From: Myroides marinus | GTDB lineage: Bacteria > Bacteroidota > Bacteroidia > Flavobacteriales > Flavobacteriaceae | NCBI RefSeq assembly: GCF_900109075.1 | Contig: NZ_FNYS01000009.1 | Span: forward strand, 1-45,868 | Length of the DNA stretch: 45,868 nt | Direction of reading: 5' to 3' | In this document: in pieces, positions 1-8,845 of the stretch | Numbering within the stretch: the stretch's first letter is position 1 | How the letters are laid out: the number at the start of each line of letters is the position of its first letter | Made by a program: the position numbers and the translations under genes | Notes under the pieces: generated by a model | Seen by the model: the letters and a program-made list of their open reading frames with translations, nothing else | Told to the model about the DNA's origin: nothing | The model's database searches: none

Positions 1-80
1 TATTTTTAAGTAATTCTTGCTTCACTTTTTGTTTATGATCGTCTGCCTCTAGAGGCGTTATTACTTCTCTAATGCGGATG

Positions 81-111
81 CAAAAGTAGTACCTTTTTCC
101 TTACTCGCAAA
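81..111 (-). promoter_or_regulatory. Bacteroidota sigma-A-type promoter for a gene left of the window
   Basis: Read on the minus strand, a TTTG -33 element (108-111) is followed by exactly 19 bases and then TACTTTTG (81-88), a full match to the TAnnTTTG -7 consensus of Bacteroidota. Transcription would start near position 75 and run leftward out of the window. This is the best-matching promoter in the window and the only one with an ideal TTTG and spacing. Confidence 0.7.
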
Positions 112-281
112 CTTTAGCTAGTCTTTTTTGAAGGTTTTTTTAAAGTATTTCGTAACTACCTATTACACGTCGCTTTAGAGATGAAAGTTTTTTTGAAGAA
201 TTACGCATATAACTAATCTAAATCATTGTTTTAGATTAAAAGCACTGTTACAAGAGTCCCAAACAACTTATATCAATAAAA

Positions 282-304
282 AAGCACCTAAATATTAGGT
301 GCTT
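282..304 (-). terminator. Intrinsic terminator of the aspA-ansB-dcu-porin operon
   Basis: Ten-base arms AAGCACCTAA / TTAGGTGCTT enclose the loop ATA. Read on the minus strand the hairpin is followed by a T-run. It lies 24 bases past the porin stop codon. Confidence 0.9.
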
Positions 305-328
305 CATATATAATAGTAGTGTATCTTC

Positions 329-1528
329 TTATAATATCAATAAAGGAGCTATAAATCCAATAGTCAAACGCCCTGTATTGTAGTTCTCTAATCCAAACTT
401 ATCTTTTGCTAAAGATGAATAGTTATAATATCTACCTACATAAGATACATAAAATCTAATATTCATATCTTTAAAAGGAAGATACTGTACTGCTGGAATA
501 AATCCATAACTAGTACTTAATCTATCTGTACCACTTCCTTCACCAGCAATATCTTTACCATAAGCGTTACTAGTCATTAAAGTAAGAGATAAATTAACCT
601 TAGGTGTTACCAAATAATCAGCTCTAAACCAGTTATCCATATAAGAAACATCTTTCGCTAGTACATCTCCTTTATAATCTAATACATCACGATCTGCTTT
701 TGCATTAATAATACGAGAAGTAATCCCTTTTCTATCGATATTTTCATGACTATATTGGAAGTCATACATTAAAGTAAGTTTACTATCTTGGTATTTATTA
801 CCAAGAGAAACATAATTCATCGCATTATCCTTCGCTTCTTGGAAGTAGCTATAACTATAATTTGTTTCGAATTTACCATCAAAGAAAGTTCCTCTCCAGT
901 TACCTACAAAAGCAAAAGGAGCTTTTGCTTTCTCTAACTCAGAGATATCATAACCTACATATTGTTCTTCAAAAGATTTAGTACGTGAATTTAAAACCTG
1001 TAGCCCAAAAGAATGTCCATTTTTCAATTTATGTGTAACCCCCACCCCTGTTAAGAAGTTATCCGCATTATTTAGGATATCATTATACTCAAGGATATCG
1101 ATAGGGTTCATATCAAATTCATACCCTCCCCAATCAGCACTCATCTTACCAATATCAACTCTAGTATTAGGTGTAACATACACACCGATGAACGCCATAT
1201 CTGTTCCTCTAGTAATATGGTCACGAGAACCTATCTCTGATTGCTGTGTATATCTATCACGGAATCTAAAATAAACTCTATCATGAATCTTACCCTTAAT
1301 CTCTAAACGAAACTGATTATTATTAAATTCTGAATTAGTAAATGTCCCATCACTAAAATGGTTATCAAATCCAAAACGTGTATTAAAAATAACATCTACA
1401 TCATTTAGTAACTTTTGCTTATTAAATGATATTACAGGTTTGGATATACTATCCGAAGCTGTCTGTGGTTCTTGTGCAAACATTCCCACTTGAGAAGTCA
1501 GCATCAATGCTAATATAATTTTTCTCAT
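329..1528 (-). CDS. Outer-membrane porin (phosphate-selective O/P-like beta-barrel)
   Basis: A 399-residue protein with a signal peptide (residues 1 to about 18, ending ...GMFAQ) followed by alternating aromatic/polar strands typical of an outer-membrane beta-barrel, ending in a hydrophobic C-terminal strand. It resembles the porin O/P-type family that Bacteroidota use for small anionic solutes; assignment rests on overall pattern rather than a catalytic motif. It is the last gene of a four-gene minus-strand operon, 38 bases after the Dcu transporter, and is followed by a strong terminator. From context I infer that it admits asparagine, aspartate or C4-dicarboxylates through the outer membrane for the three upstream enzymes and transporter. 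Substrate is not visible in the sequence. Confidence 0.75.
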   Translation of the reverse strand: MRKIILALMLTSQVGMFAQEPQTASDSISKPVISFNKQKLLNDVDVIFNTRFGFDNHFSDGTFTNSEFNNNQFRLEIKGKIHDRVYFRFRDRYTQQSEIGSRDHITRGTDMAFIGVYVTPNTRVDIGKMSADWGGYEFDMNPIDILEYNDILNNADNFLTGVGVTHKLKNGHSFGLQVLNSRTKSFEEQYVGYDISELEKAKAPFAFVGNWRGTFFDGKFETNYSYSYFQEAKDNAMNYVSLGNKYQDSKLTLMYDFQYSHENIDRKGITSRIINAKADRDVLDYKGDVLAKDVSYMDNWFRADYLVTPKVNLSLTLMTSNAYGKDIAGEGSGTDRLSTSYGFIPAVQYLPFKDMNIRFYVSYVGRYYNYSSLAKDKFGLENYNTGRLTIGFIAPLLIL

Positions 1529-1566
1529 CGCCTATTTTTATATAATTATTATTTGTCTTTCATTTT

Positions 1567-2916
1567 TTATAGCAATACAGCTCCAAGTAAAAAACCTGCC
1601 GCAATAGCTGTACCTATAGCCACCAATCCTGGTATCATAAAACTGTGATTAACTACGAACTTACCAATCTTAGTACTTCCTGTTCTATCAAAGTTTATTG
1701 CTGCCAATAACGTTGGGTACCCTGGCAATACGAAATCTGCATTCACTGCGGGGAAAATAGCAATCAATGCTGGATTAGATAATCCTAAAGACATACCTAA
1801 AGGCATCATTGTTTTAGTAGTTGCTGCTTGACTAAACATCAATGCTCCTAAAATAAACACAGCGATAGCAAATGTCCATGGGTGAGCAGACACGATATCT
1901 GTCATAAACCCTTTAATCACTATTTCATTATGAGCCATAAAAGTTGAACTCATCCACACCACTCCGAATACTGATACTACAGCAGTAGCCATAGAACTGA
2001 ATAAACTAACTTTAGTTACATCTACCGCACTAGTTTTAGTAGCAATCATCATTAAAGCAGATGCAGTTAACGTAACCATACTAATAACGGCTACCATTTG
2101 TAACTCACCATTTGCTTTTAACACTAAACTAGCGGCACCAGGTTCAAAAGTTGGTAACAACTGAGGAAATGCTCCAGCAAGTACAATCATCAATACTGCA
2201 ATAGAGAAAATCACAACAGAAGTTTTAGCTCCTTTTCTCAGAGGTTTCTGTTCCCCAGCAGAGTCATTCGAATCTAAACTCTTAGCAAATTCAGGATCTT
2301 TCATCTTTTCTAAAAAGATAGGATCTTCAGACAATTCTTTCCCTTTTCTTATCACAGATAGACATCCTAAAAAGATTCCAATAATACACGCAGGGATACA
2401 CACTTTCATAATATCAATCAATGCTCCAGGATATGCTAAAATACCAGCTCCAGCAAACGCAGCCGTAGCAGCACTCATTGGACTCCCAGTAATAGCTAAG
2501 TGAGATGCGATAACCGATATACTAAGTGGACGCTCTGGTCTAATTCTCTTTTTAGCAGCTACCTCCGAAATAATAGGTAATAAAGAGTAAAGTAAGTGAG
2601 CAGTTCCTGCAAATAGACAGAAGAAATAAACTGTAAATGGTGCAATAAACACAATATTAGAAGGATTGCTACGAATAACTTTCTCTGCTAATTTCACAAG
2701 GTAATCAAGTCCTCCACACGCTTGTAATGTAGCAGCTGTAGATACAATAGCCATAATAACCAACATTACATCTATAGGTGGATCTCCAGGTTTCATACCG
2801 AAAATGAATACGAAAATACTTAGACCTACCATTCCCATTACCCCTAGACCGATTCCTTTCATTTGCGATCCGACAAGAATCATTCCTATCAGGATACTAA
2901 ATTGAAGTAATAACAT
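1567..2916 (-). CDS. Anaerobic C4-dicarboxylate transporter, DcuA/DcuB family
   Basis: A 449-residue, strongly hydrophobic inner-membrane protein with about 10-12 membrane segments. Landmarks of the DcuA/DcuB family are present: the KPGDPPIDV segment near residue 42, CGGLDYLVK near 67-75, the APFTVYFFCLFAGT helix near 92-105, and SVIASHLAITGSPMSAA near 133-149. Dcu proteins exchange fumarate, aspartate, malate and succinate during anaerobic growth. A polar loop of about 30 residues (roughly 197-227) splits the protein. It follows ansB after a 114-base gap containing a hairpin and precedes the porin by 38 bases. Placement behind aspA and ansB argues for aspartate or asparagine-derived C4 acid uptake with succinate or fumarate export. 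I cannot tell DcuA from DcuB by eye. Confidence 0.9.
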   Translation of the reverse strand: MLLLQFSILIGMILVGSQMKGIGLGVMGMVGLSIFVFIFGMKPGDPPIDVMLVIMAIVSTAATLQACGGLDYLVKLAEKVIRSNPSNIVFIAPFTVYFFCLFAGTAHLLYSLLPIISEVAAKKRIRPERPLSISVIASHLAITGSPMSAATAAFAGAGILAYPGALIDIMKVCIPACIIGIFLGCLSVIRKGKELSEDPIFLEKMKDPEFAKSLDSNDSAGEQKPLRKGAKTSVVIFSIAVLMIVLAGAFPQLLPTFEPGAASLVLKANGELQMVAVISMVTLTASALMMIATKTSAVDVTKVSLFSSMATAVVSVFGVVWMSSTFMAHNEIVIKGFMTDIVSAHPWTFAIAVFILGALMFSQAATTKTMMPLGMSLGLSNPALIAIFPAVNADFVLPGYPTLLAAINFDRTGSTKIGKFVVNHSFMIPGLVAIGTAIAAGFLLGAVLL

Positions 2917-2965
2917 AACTTAAATGTTTTTTACTAATACATACAAATTGTAGTTTAATATAAAA

Positions 2966-3005
2966 AGGAGCACAAACTTCATTAAATTATTCAGTAAGTG
3001 CTCCT
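2966..3005 (-). terminator. Terminator-like hairpin between ansB and the Dcu gene
   Basis: Eight-base perfect arms AGGAGCAC / GTGCTCCT are separated by 24 bases. On the minus strand the distal arm runs directly into a T-run. It lies inside the operon, so it could be a partial terminator that lowers transporter and porin expression, or an RNA-processing or stabilising hairpin. The long loop makes it weaker than the other terminators here. Confidence 0.5.
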
Positions 3006-3030
3006 CATATTTAGTTACTACAATTCATTA

Positions 3031-4101
3031 TTAATACTTGAAGAACATATCTTGAACAGCAGCTTTATCTTTAGTTTCAGTTAAAGCCAACATCAATAAA
3101 ATTCTAGCTTTTTGTGGATTTAAATCATCCGCTACTACAAAACCTAAAGCTTTATCATCTACCTCATTAAACAATGTTACTCTACCTGCACCTGCTCTAG
3201 CAGCTCTACACACTAGGATACCAGACTTAGCAGCATCAGCTAAAGCTTCTCCTACAGGAGCATTAAAGTTACCATTCCCCATACCTGCATACACGATACC
3301 AGCTACACCTTCTTCCTTAGCAGCTTTCACAGCTTTAGGACTAGCATCAGCATAACCATATACAATCTCTACTTGAGGTAATTTAGTCAATCCTTTTACA
3401 TTGAATTTTTTCTCAGGAGATCTAAGTGTTTTATAGTAGTAGCTCACTTTACCATCATAGATTAATCCGATAGGACCAAAGTTTCTAGATTGGAAAGTAG
3501 CTATATTAGTTGTTACTGTTTTAGTCACATCTCTAGCAGCGAATACAGCTTCATTCATTGCTGTTACCACACCTACCTCTTTACTATTAGGAGAAGCAGC
3601 TACCATTACAGCATCTAATAAGTTTCTGTTACCATCTTGGCTCATAGCTGTAGCAGGTCTCATAGCTCCTACTAATACTACAGGCTTATTAGAGTTAACA
3701 GTTAATTCTAAGAAATATGCAGTTTCTTCTTGAGTATCAGTACCATGAGTAATTACAACACCATCAGCCTCGTTATTCTCAAAAATCTCATTGATACGAT
3801 TACTTAATTTTAACCAAGTTTCAATATTCATATCTTGACTACCTATCTGTGCGATTTGCTCACCTTTAATTTTAGCAAGCTTATGCATCTCTGGTACAGC
3901 ATTTAAAAGATTCTCGATTGGAATTTTACCTGCAGTATAAGCAGCTTTAGTAGAAGATTCTCCAGAACCAGCGATAGTACCACCTGTAGCTAAAATGATA
4001 ACACGAGGTTCATCCTTTGAAGTGTTTGTTGCTCCTTTTGTTTGAGCCTGTACTTGGAATACTAATAAAACTCCAACTACTAAACTAAATACCTTTTTCA
4101 T
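3031..4101 (-). CDS. ansB: L-asparaginase, type II (secreted)
   Basis: A 356-residue asparaginase that hydrolyses L-asparagine to L-aspartate and ammonia. A signal peptide (residues 1 to about 20, ending VQAQ) places it in the periplasm, as for type II enzymes. Active-site landmarks are all present: TGGTIAG with nucleophile Thr42, Tyr55 in AAYTAG, Ser88 in GSQDM, the Thr121-Asp122 pair in HGTDT, and Lys194 in RDVTKT, matching Thr12, Tyr25, Ser58, Thr89-Asp90 and Lys162 of the E. coli type II enzyme. Length fits the family. It begins 15 bases after the aspA stop codon and so is cotranscribed with it. Its product is the AspA substrate, giving a two-step periplasm-to-cytoplasm pathway. Confidence 0.95.
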   Translation of the reverse strand: MKKVFSLVVGVLLVFQVQAQTKGATNTSKDEPRVIILATGGTIAGSGESSTKAAYTAGKIPIENLLNAVPEMHKLAKIKGEQIAQIGSQDMNIETWLKLSNRINEIFENNEADGVVITHGTDTQEETAYFLELTVNSNKPVVLVGAMRPATAMSQDGNRNLLDAVMVAASPNSKEVGVVTAMNEAVFAARDVTKTVTTNIATFQSRNFGPIGLIYDGKVSYYYKTLRSPEKKFNVKGLTKLPQVEIVYGYADASPKAVKAAKEEGVAGIVYAGMGNGNFNAPVGEALADAAKSGILVCRAARAGAGRVTLFNEVDDKALGFVVADDLNPQKARILLMLALTETKDKAAVQDMFFKY

Positions 4102-4116
4102 CGTTACTATATTAAA

Positions 4117-5526
4117 TTAAGAATTAATCAATTTTGGGTTAATCAGGTTTTCTAATGAATAGATTTCATCCCATTTCTCTTGAGATATCAATTTACGTTC
4201 CAAAACCACTATTTCATGAATACTTTTTCCAGACAATAAAGCTTCACCAGCCACACTCGCACATGCTTCATATCCTAATAATGGATTTAATTGAGTAACG
4301 ATACCGATACTTCCCATCACTAACTCAGCACAGTGTTTTTCGTTAGCAGTAATTCCTACTACACATTTATCTATTAAAGTCTGAATAGCCTTACCTAAAT
4401 ATTCAAGTGATGTAAACATTGCAAAACCAATAACTGGTTCCATCACATTTAACTGTAATTGACCAGCTTCAGCAGCCATTGTCACAGTTAAATCTTGTCC
4501 TATTACATAAAAACAAGTTTGGTTAACTACTTCTGGTATAACAGGGTTTACTTTACCTGGCATAATAGAAGATCCTGGTTGCATAGCAGGTAAGTTAATC
4601 TCATTTAATCCTGTACGAGGTCCAGAACTTAACAAACGTAAATCGTTACAGATTTTAGAAATCTTAACAGCCGCACGTTTTAGCGTTCCCATAATTTGCA
4701 CATAAGCTCCAGTATCACTAGTAGCTTCGATTAAATCAGGAGATAGTGTAAGTGGTAACTTTGTTTCTTTTGCTAAATACTCTACACATAGACTAGGATA
4801 TCCCTCAGGTGCATTTACTTTAGTACCGATAGCCGTAGCTCCCATATTCACTTCTAACACTAATTTTTGCACCTCTCTTAGACGAGCTAAGTCTTCCCCT
4901 ATTGTTGTAGCAAAAGCATGGAACTCTTGTCCCAATGTCATTGGCACTGCATCTTGTAATTGAGTACGTCCCATTTTTAGAACTTTAGCGAACTCCTCAC
5001 CTTTAGCTGCAAATGCTTTTTGAAGTTTTGCCAATATCACACAAAACTCTTCTATTTTATTATAAAGCGCTATACGGAAAGCCGAAGGATATGCATCATT
5101 AGTAGACTGCGAACAGTTTACATGGTTATTAGGATGCACATATTGATATTCTCCTTTTTGGTGACCTAAGTGCTCTAATGCTACGTTAGCGATAACTTCA
5201 TTTGCATTCATATTCACTGAAGTCCCAGCTCCACCTTGTATTAAATCACTTACGAATTGGTCATTATATTTACCAGCGATAACTTGATCACAAGCGAAAC
5301 AAATAGCATCTGCTACTTTCGGGTCTAAAACACCACAATCTTTATTAGCTAAAGCTGCTGCTTTTTTTACCCAACCTAAAGCTTTTATAAACTCTGTTTC
5401 TTTATTTAAAGTAAGCCCTGTAATATTAAAGTTTTCTACAGCTCTAAATGTTTGTACACCGTAGTATAAATCATTAGGAATTTCTAACTCACCTAAAAAA
5501 TCGTGTTCCTTTCTAGTACTTTTCAT
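4117..5526 (-). CDS. aspA: Aspartate ammonia-lyase (aspartase)
   Basis: A 469-residue member of the fumarase/aspartase superfamily that deaminates L-aspartate to fumarate. The family signature GSSIMPGKVNP sits at residues 318-328, on the flexible catalytic loop carrying the base serine, and the conserved QSTNDAYPSAF segment sits at about 140-150. Length matches typical aspartases of about 470 residues. Fumarase C is the main alternative; placement with a type II asparaginase and a Dcu transporter strongly favours aspartase. It is the first gene of the minus-strand operon, facing away from the gene at 6017 across a 490-base AT-rich gap. I see no convincing -7 element or FNR-like dyad upstream of it. 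Confidence 0.93.
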   Translation of the reverse strand: MKSTRKEHDFLGELEIPNDLYYGVQTFRAVENFNITGLTLNKETEFIKALGWVKKAAALANKDCGVLDPKVADAICFACDQVIAGKYNDQFVSDLIQGGAGTSVNMNANEVIANVALEHLGHQKGEYQYVHPNNHVNCSQSTNDAYPSAFRIALYNKIEEFCVILAKLQKAFAAKGEEFAKVLKMGRTQLQDAVPMTLGQEFHAFATTIGEDLARLREVQKLVLEVNMGATAIGTKVNAPEGYPSLCVEYLAKETKLPLTLSPDLIEATSDTGAYVQIMGTLKRAAVKISKICNDLRLLSSGPRTGLNEINLPAMQPGSSIMPGKVNPVIPEVVNQTCFYVIGQDLTVTMAAEAGQLQLNVMEPVIGFAMFTSLEYLGKAIQTLIDKCVVGITANEKHCAELVMGSIGIVTQLNPLLGYEACASVAGEALLSGKSIHEIVVLERKLISQEKWDEIYSLENLINPKLINS

Positions 5527-6016
5527 ATTTTTTCACTTTTAAATTAAATACATTAATAAGCATTAATAATCAACTATTTCTGCTTTATTATTTCATATCA
5601 AAATTCATAAAATCAAATAATATGAAACATGATAATTATCTTATTTTATTTTATTTTTTCTATTCATCTTATTCTGTATAACTGCTTTTTCAGCAATATA
5701 AACCTATTAAAATTATGAAAAATAAAACACTCAAAATGCACCAAATAATACTTTAAATCGGAAATATTACAAAACCTTCATAAATCTACAACTATTTTTA
5801 ACATTAACAAGTAATAATAAATAAATCATTCTAATTTATAAAATCTCAAAATTTGTCACATTAACAGCACCTATTCTGTCAAAACCATAATTCTTAACAC
5901 ACCTTTAATTATTATAAAAAAATCAAAGAATCACTAATGTTTATTAAAAGAACAAAATTCCTTAGTGTTTTATTAATCAAACATATTTTTAAGTTAATTT
6001 TGCTAAAAAATATAAC
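5527..6016. other. 490-base divergent intergenic region
   Basis: This very AT-rich spacer separates aspA (leftward) from the beta-propeller gene (rightward). I find no open reading frame worth calling. It contains the direct repeat CATTAATAA twice (5551-5569), two CAAATAATA words that are near-misses to a minus-strand -7 element, and the -7 element for the rightward gene at 5995-6002. Confidence 0.5.
5995..6002 (+). promoter_or_regulatory. -7 element (TAATTTTG) for the beta-propeller gene
   Basis: A full match to TAnnTTTG placed 15 bases before the start codon at 6017. No good -33 element lies 17-19 bases upstream, and the implied leader is under 10 bases. Confidence 0.4.
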
Positions 6017-7942
6017 ATGAAAAAAAACCTACTAATGATACTTGCACTTACTGCAAGTATAAGTTATGCTCAGCGTCAGGCTGATATTATTACTAAATTT
6101 GGAAGTGACATAGAGTCAATCAGTTTAGTACCTGCTACAGGAGATGTTATTGTAAAAGATAAAAACACAATTACAAACTACAACCCCATAGCAAACAAAA
6201 CGACTTGGTCTATCAACAAAAAAGATTATCAAAGTGATTTTAGATCTACTACACTTGGTAGTATTATGTCTTACTTTGAAGAAGTAGTTACAGAAATTGA
6301 GGTATTACCTAGATCACCTTACGCTAGAATTACATTAGACAACAATGATCTTATCATCAATATTCTAGATGGTACTGTACTGTACAACTCTAAAGAAGCC
6401 AAATCTAGAATTATCAAAACAAACTTTATCGTAGAAGATAATGCTATCTTAATGCTTACAGCTGATGAGAAAGCTTTTAACTTCTTATACCTATCACCTA
6501 CTGAAAACAAAATCAAATGGACGACAGAAGTAGGTACACAAGAAAAAATGTCTGTATTCAAATCTATCTTTAGTGCAGGGCAAGAAGCGAACGAAAAAAT
6601 ATTAAAAGTAAATAACGACCTATACATCACTGTTAAGGGGTTCTTATTTAACTTAAATACTACGACAGGAGAGATTAAATGGAAAACTGACTTTAAAATC
6701 CAAGACTTCTTCCTTTCTCAAAACTTAAAAAATATGATTGTTATTAGTGATGCTAGCTCATTAATAAGTTCAAAAACTTCAGTGAACATCCTTAATACAG
6801 ACACAGGTGCTAAACTGTGGAAAAGCGATATCACTACTAAATTCGTTACTTACATAGAAGACTGGAATGATAGAATATTAATAGCACACAACACAGGATT
6901 CAACTTCTACTCATATAATGATGGTAAGAAGATGTGGAAAAAAGATGCTAAAGGTAAAGCTATCAAAAGAGTTATCCCTGTCGAAAATAACTACCTATAT
7001 ATAGCAGACACAGAGATGAACTTAGTTAATCAAGAAGGTGCTCCTCAATGGAAGAAGTTTATCGAAATTGCTGATAATTCTGAAGATGAAATATACTTTT
7101 TAGACAAAGTAGATAACAATAGAGTATTATACCTTACCGATACATACGGTAATATGGTAGACTACAGTACAGGTAAGAAGATATGGAAGAGAAACATCAA
7201 GTTTAGCAAAAAAAGACCTATCGCAGTAGGACATAACGAAAAAGACAATGTATTCTTAGCATATAACCATAGAAAGATTTACAAATTTGACCCAAACTCT
7301 AATGATGCTCCAGAACCTATCGGAGATAAAATAGACGTACAAAACGACAAAGCCATCACTAGTTTAGAAGTTATAGATGGTTCTGTTATCTGTATTGTGG
7401 GACAAAACGACGTAATAGGAGTTGCTCCAGATGGTAATGTTATCTATCACAACACTTATAAAGAACCAGGAGAAGCAGGACGACGTTTATTAAAATCAGC
7501 TGCTATCGCTGCCAAAACATTTGGAAACATCAATGCAGCTAGACAAAATGTTATCGCTAATTCTACATATACCATGTCTTACAGAGATAGTAGAGGAAAT
7601 CTAGTAGAGAGTACTAACTATGTCTTCAGTGAAGAAGATAGAGCTAAAGCTAAGAGAACATTAGAAGCACAACAAGCTGTAATGTCAGGTATAGATTCAG
7701 AGATTATGCCTCTAGTACAAAAGAGATTTAACGCTCTAAAACAAACTGCAGATTATGCTTATGTATTCGCTAGAGGAACTGAAGGAGAAACTACTCAGCT
7801 AGTAAAAGTGAGAAAAAAAGATGGTAAAGAAGTAGACAAAATTGCTATTAGCAATAATAAACCACTTTATGAAATAGACCCTGCTACAGGAAGTATCTAT
7901 TACGTTTATAACAATGAACTAAGAACATTCAAAGTAAACTAA
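6017..7942 (+). CDS. Secreted PQQ-type beta-propeller protein
   Basis: A 641-residue protein with a signal peptide (residues 1 to about 19, ending SISYAQ). Several segments follow the PQQ/quinoprotein propeller pattern TG-x-x-x-W-K at intervals: ENKIKWTTE, TTGEIKWKTDF, DTGAKLWKSDI, DGKKMWKKDA and STGKKIWKRNI, covering roughly residues 50-400. The C-terminal third, about 470-580, has a helical section unlike a propeller blade. The family includes BamB-like scaffolds and enzymes; no PQQ or metal ligand set is evident, so I read it as a binding or scaffold protein exported to the periplasm or envelope. It stands alone with its own -7 element and ends at a strong terminator. Its role is unknown. 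Confidence 0.7.
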   Translation: MKKNLLMILALTASISYAQRQADIITKFGSDIESISLVPATGDVIVKDKNTITNYNPIANKTTWSINKKDYQSDFRSTTLGSIMSYFEEVVTEIEVLPRSPYARITLDNNDLIINILDGTVLYNSKEAKSRIIKTNFIVEDNAILMLTADEKAFNFLYLSPTENKIKWTTEVGTQEKMSVFKSIFSAGQEANEKILKVNNDLYITVKGFLFNLNTTTGEIKWKTDFKIQDFFLSQNLKNMIVISDASSLISSKTSVNILNTDTGAKLWKSDITTKFVTYIEDWNDRILIAHNTGFNFYSYNDGKKMWKKDAKGKAIKRVIPVENNYLYIADTEMNLVNQEGAPQWKKFIEIADNSEDEIYFLDKVDNNRVLYLTDTYGNMVDYSTGKKIWKRNIKFSKKRPIAVGHNEKDNVFLAYNHRKIYKFDPNSNDAPEPIGDKIDVQNDKAITSLEVIDGSVICIVGQNDVIGVAPDGNVIYHNTYKEPGEAGRRLLKSAAIAAKTFGNINAARQNVIANSTYTMSYRDSRGNLVESTNYVFSEEDRAKAKRTLEAQQAVMSGIDSEIMPLVQKRFNALKQTADYAYVFARGTEGETTQLVKVRKKDGKEVDKIAISNNKPLYEIDPATGSIYYVYNNELRTFKVN

Positions 7943-7961
7943 TCATCGATTAATAAATAAG

Positions 7962-7994
7962 AAAAGCCCTTAAGAGATTATCTTAAGGGCTTTT
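7962..7994. terminator. Bidirectional terminator
   Basis: Fourteen-base perfect arms AAAAGCCCTTAAGA / TCTTAAGGGCTTTT around GATTA, with a T-run on both strands. It serves both the beta-propeller gene and the convergent DUF2752 gene, whose stop is 7 bases away. Confidence 0.92.
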
Positions 7995-8000
7995 TTATAT

Positions 8001-8375
8001 CTATATATTTCTCATCACTGAAAAAACAATAATAACTAATACTAATACATAAGGGAACCATTTAGGAAGAACTATACGTCCTATATACTTCTGATTCTTT
8101 ACAACATATACTTCTATCAAAGAAATGTAGATAAACAATAATAGAGGAATTAAGAGTAATATCAATGCATTATAGTGAATAGCCTCTAAAACATCCCTTC
8201 TCAATAAAGACTGTAATGCCCGCTGCCCTCCACATCCAGGGCATAACCATCCTGTCTTTTGGTATACCATACAGCTCAGACCACTGCTATCAGCAGTACC
8301 GAAAGCCTCCTTATAATAATATCCTATCCCCAATAAAGGAATATATAATAATATACGGATTAACCAATTCTTCAT
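8001..8375 (-). CDS. DUF2752 family membrane protein
   Basis: A 124-residue membrane protein. The DUF2752 hallmark CPGCGGQRA lies at residues 45-53, preceded by one hydrophobic segment (about 5-22) and followed by two more (about 71-90 and 107-122). The paired cysteines could bind metal or form a disulfide; the family has no established function. It starts 15 bases after the CD225/dispanin gene and so forms an operon with it. In other Bacteroidota these two families are often neighbours, which I state from memory. Confidence 0.85.
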   Translation of the reverse strand: MKNWLIRILLYIPLLGIGYYYKEAFGTADSSGLSCMVYQKTGWLCPGCGGQRALQSLLRRDVLEAIHYNALILLLIPLLLFIYISLIEVYVVKNQKYIGRIVLPKWFPYVLVLVIIVFSVMRNI

Positions 8376-8390
8376 ACTGCCGTGATAATA

Positions 8391-8735
8391 TTAAGCACTT
8401 ATAGCATTCTGCTCTTGAAGCTTTTCCATAATCACATTTATCCCACCTTCTTTATTAATAACATACACCGTGTAGATAACTGCGATAAGTACTAATGTGA
8501 AGATTATATAACTAAGTCTCTTAACCTTATTAGCTGCAGATACAGCACCTGCATAATCACCATGCATGCTTTTATACTTAGATCTTTTAGCAAATCCAAC
8601 AGCTACTAGACCTAAGAAAAAACCAAGAAATAAAAATGAATAAACACCTATTATAGTTGCTATAACAGCTAAACCCATATTATTCTTTGGCATGATCTCA
8701 TTGTTTTGTACTTGTTTCTGTTCTCCTATTTCCAT
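8391..8735 (-). CDS. CD225/dispanin family membrane protein
   Basis: A 114-residue protein with a polar N-terminus, a first membrane segment (about 20-48), a basic loop holding the family's A-x-x-x-A-x-x-GDYAGA-like pattern (about 47-68), and a second membrane segment (about 74-92). This is the architecture of the CD225/dispanin superfamily, which includes vertebrate interferon-induced transmembrane proteins. Bacterial members are poorly characterised. It is the first gene of a two-gene operon with the DUF2752 gene. There is no signal peptide. A role in membrane organisation is a guess from the family. Confidence 0.8.
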   Translation of the reverse strand: MEIGEQKQVQNNEIMPKNNMGLAVIATIIGVYSFLFLGFFLGLVAVGFAKRSKYKSMHGDYAGAVSAANKVKRLSYIIFTLVLIAVIYTVYVINKEGGINVIMEKLQEQNAISA

Positions 8736-8790
8736 CCTTCTTGTAAATTATAATTGACAAAATACTTCCTTTTAATTCTATAAAACAAAA

Positions 8791-8814
8791 AAAGAGAGGA
8801 ATAATCCTCTCTTT
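8791..8814 (-). terminator. Terminator of the SUKH-like gene
   Basis: Ten-base arms AAAGAGAGGA / TCCTCTCTTT around ATAA, with a T-run when read on the minus strand. It lies just past the stop codon at 8846. Confidence 0.9.
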
Positions 8815-8845
8815 CATCTATACTTTAATTCCAAAAGGGCTATTA

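Larger units (their letters stand above)
1..328. other. Gene-free left edge (terminator, hairpin, off-window promoter)
   Basis: No open reading frame is convincing here. The stretch holds the terminator of the porin operon (282-304), a 9-bp hairpin at 214-238 with loop TCATTGT, two T-rich patches, and a well-formed minus-strand promoter (81-111) that must serve a gene lying left of the window. A perfect 12-base palindrome GCCTCTAGAGGC (45-56) falls in the leader of that off-window transcript. The gene itself cannot be identified. Confidence 0.6.

Noticed and set aside
5527..6016. FNR or CRP site upstream of aspA
   Set aside because: No TTGAT-N4-ATCAA or TGTGA-N6-TCACA dyad with acceptable match was found.
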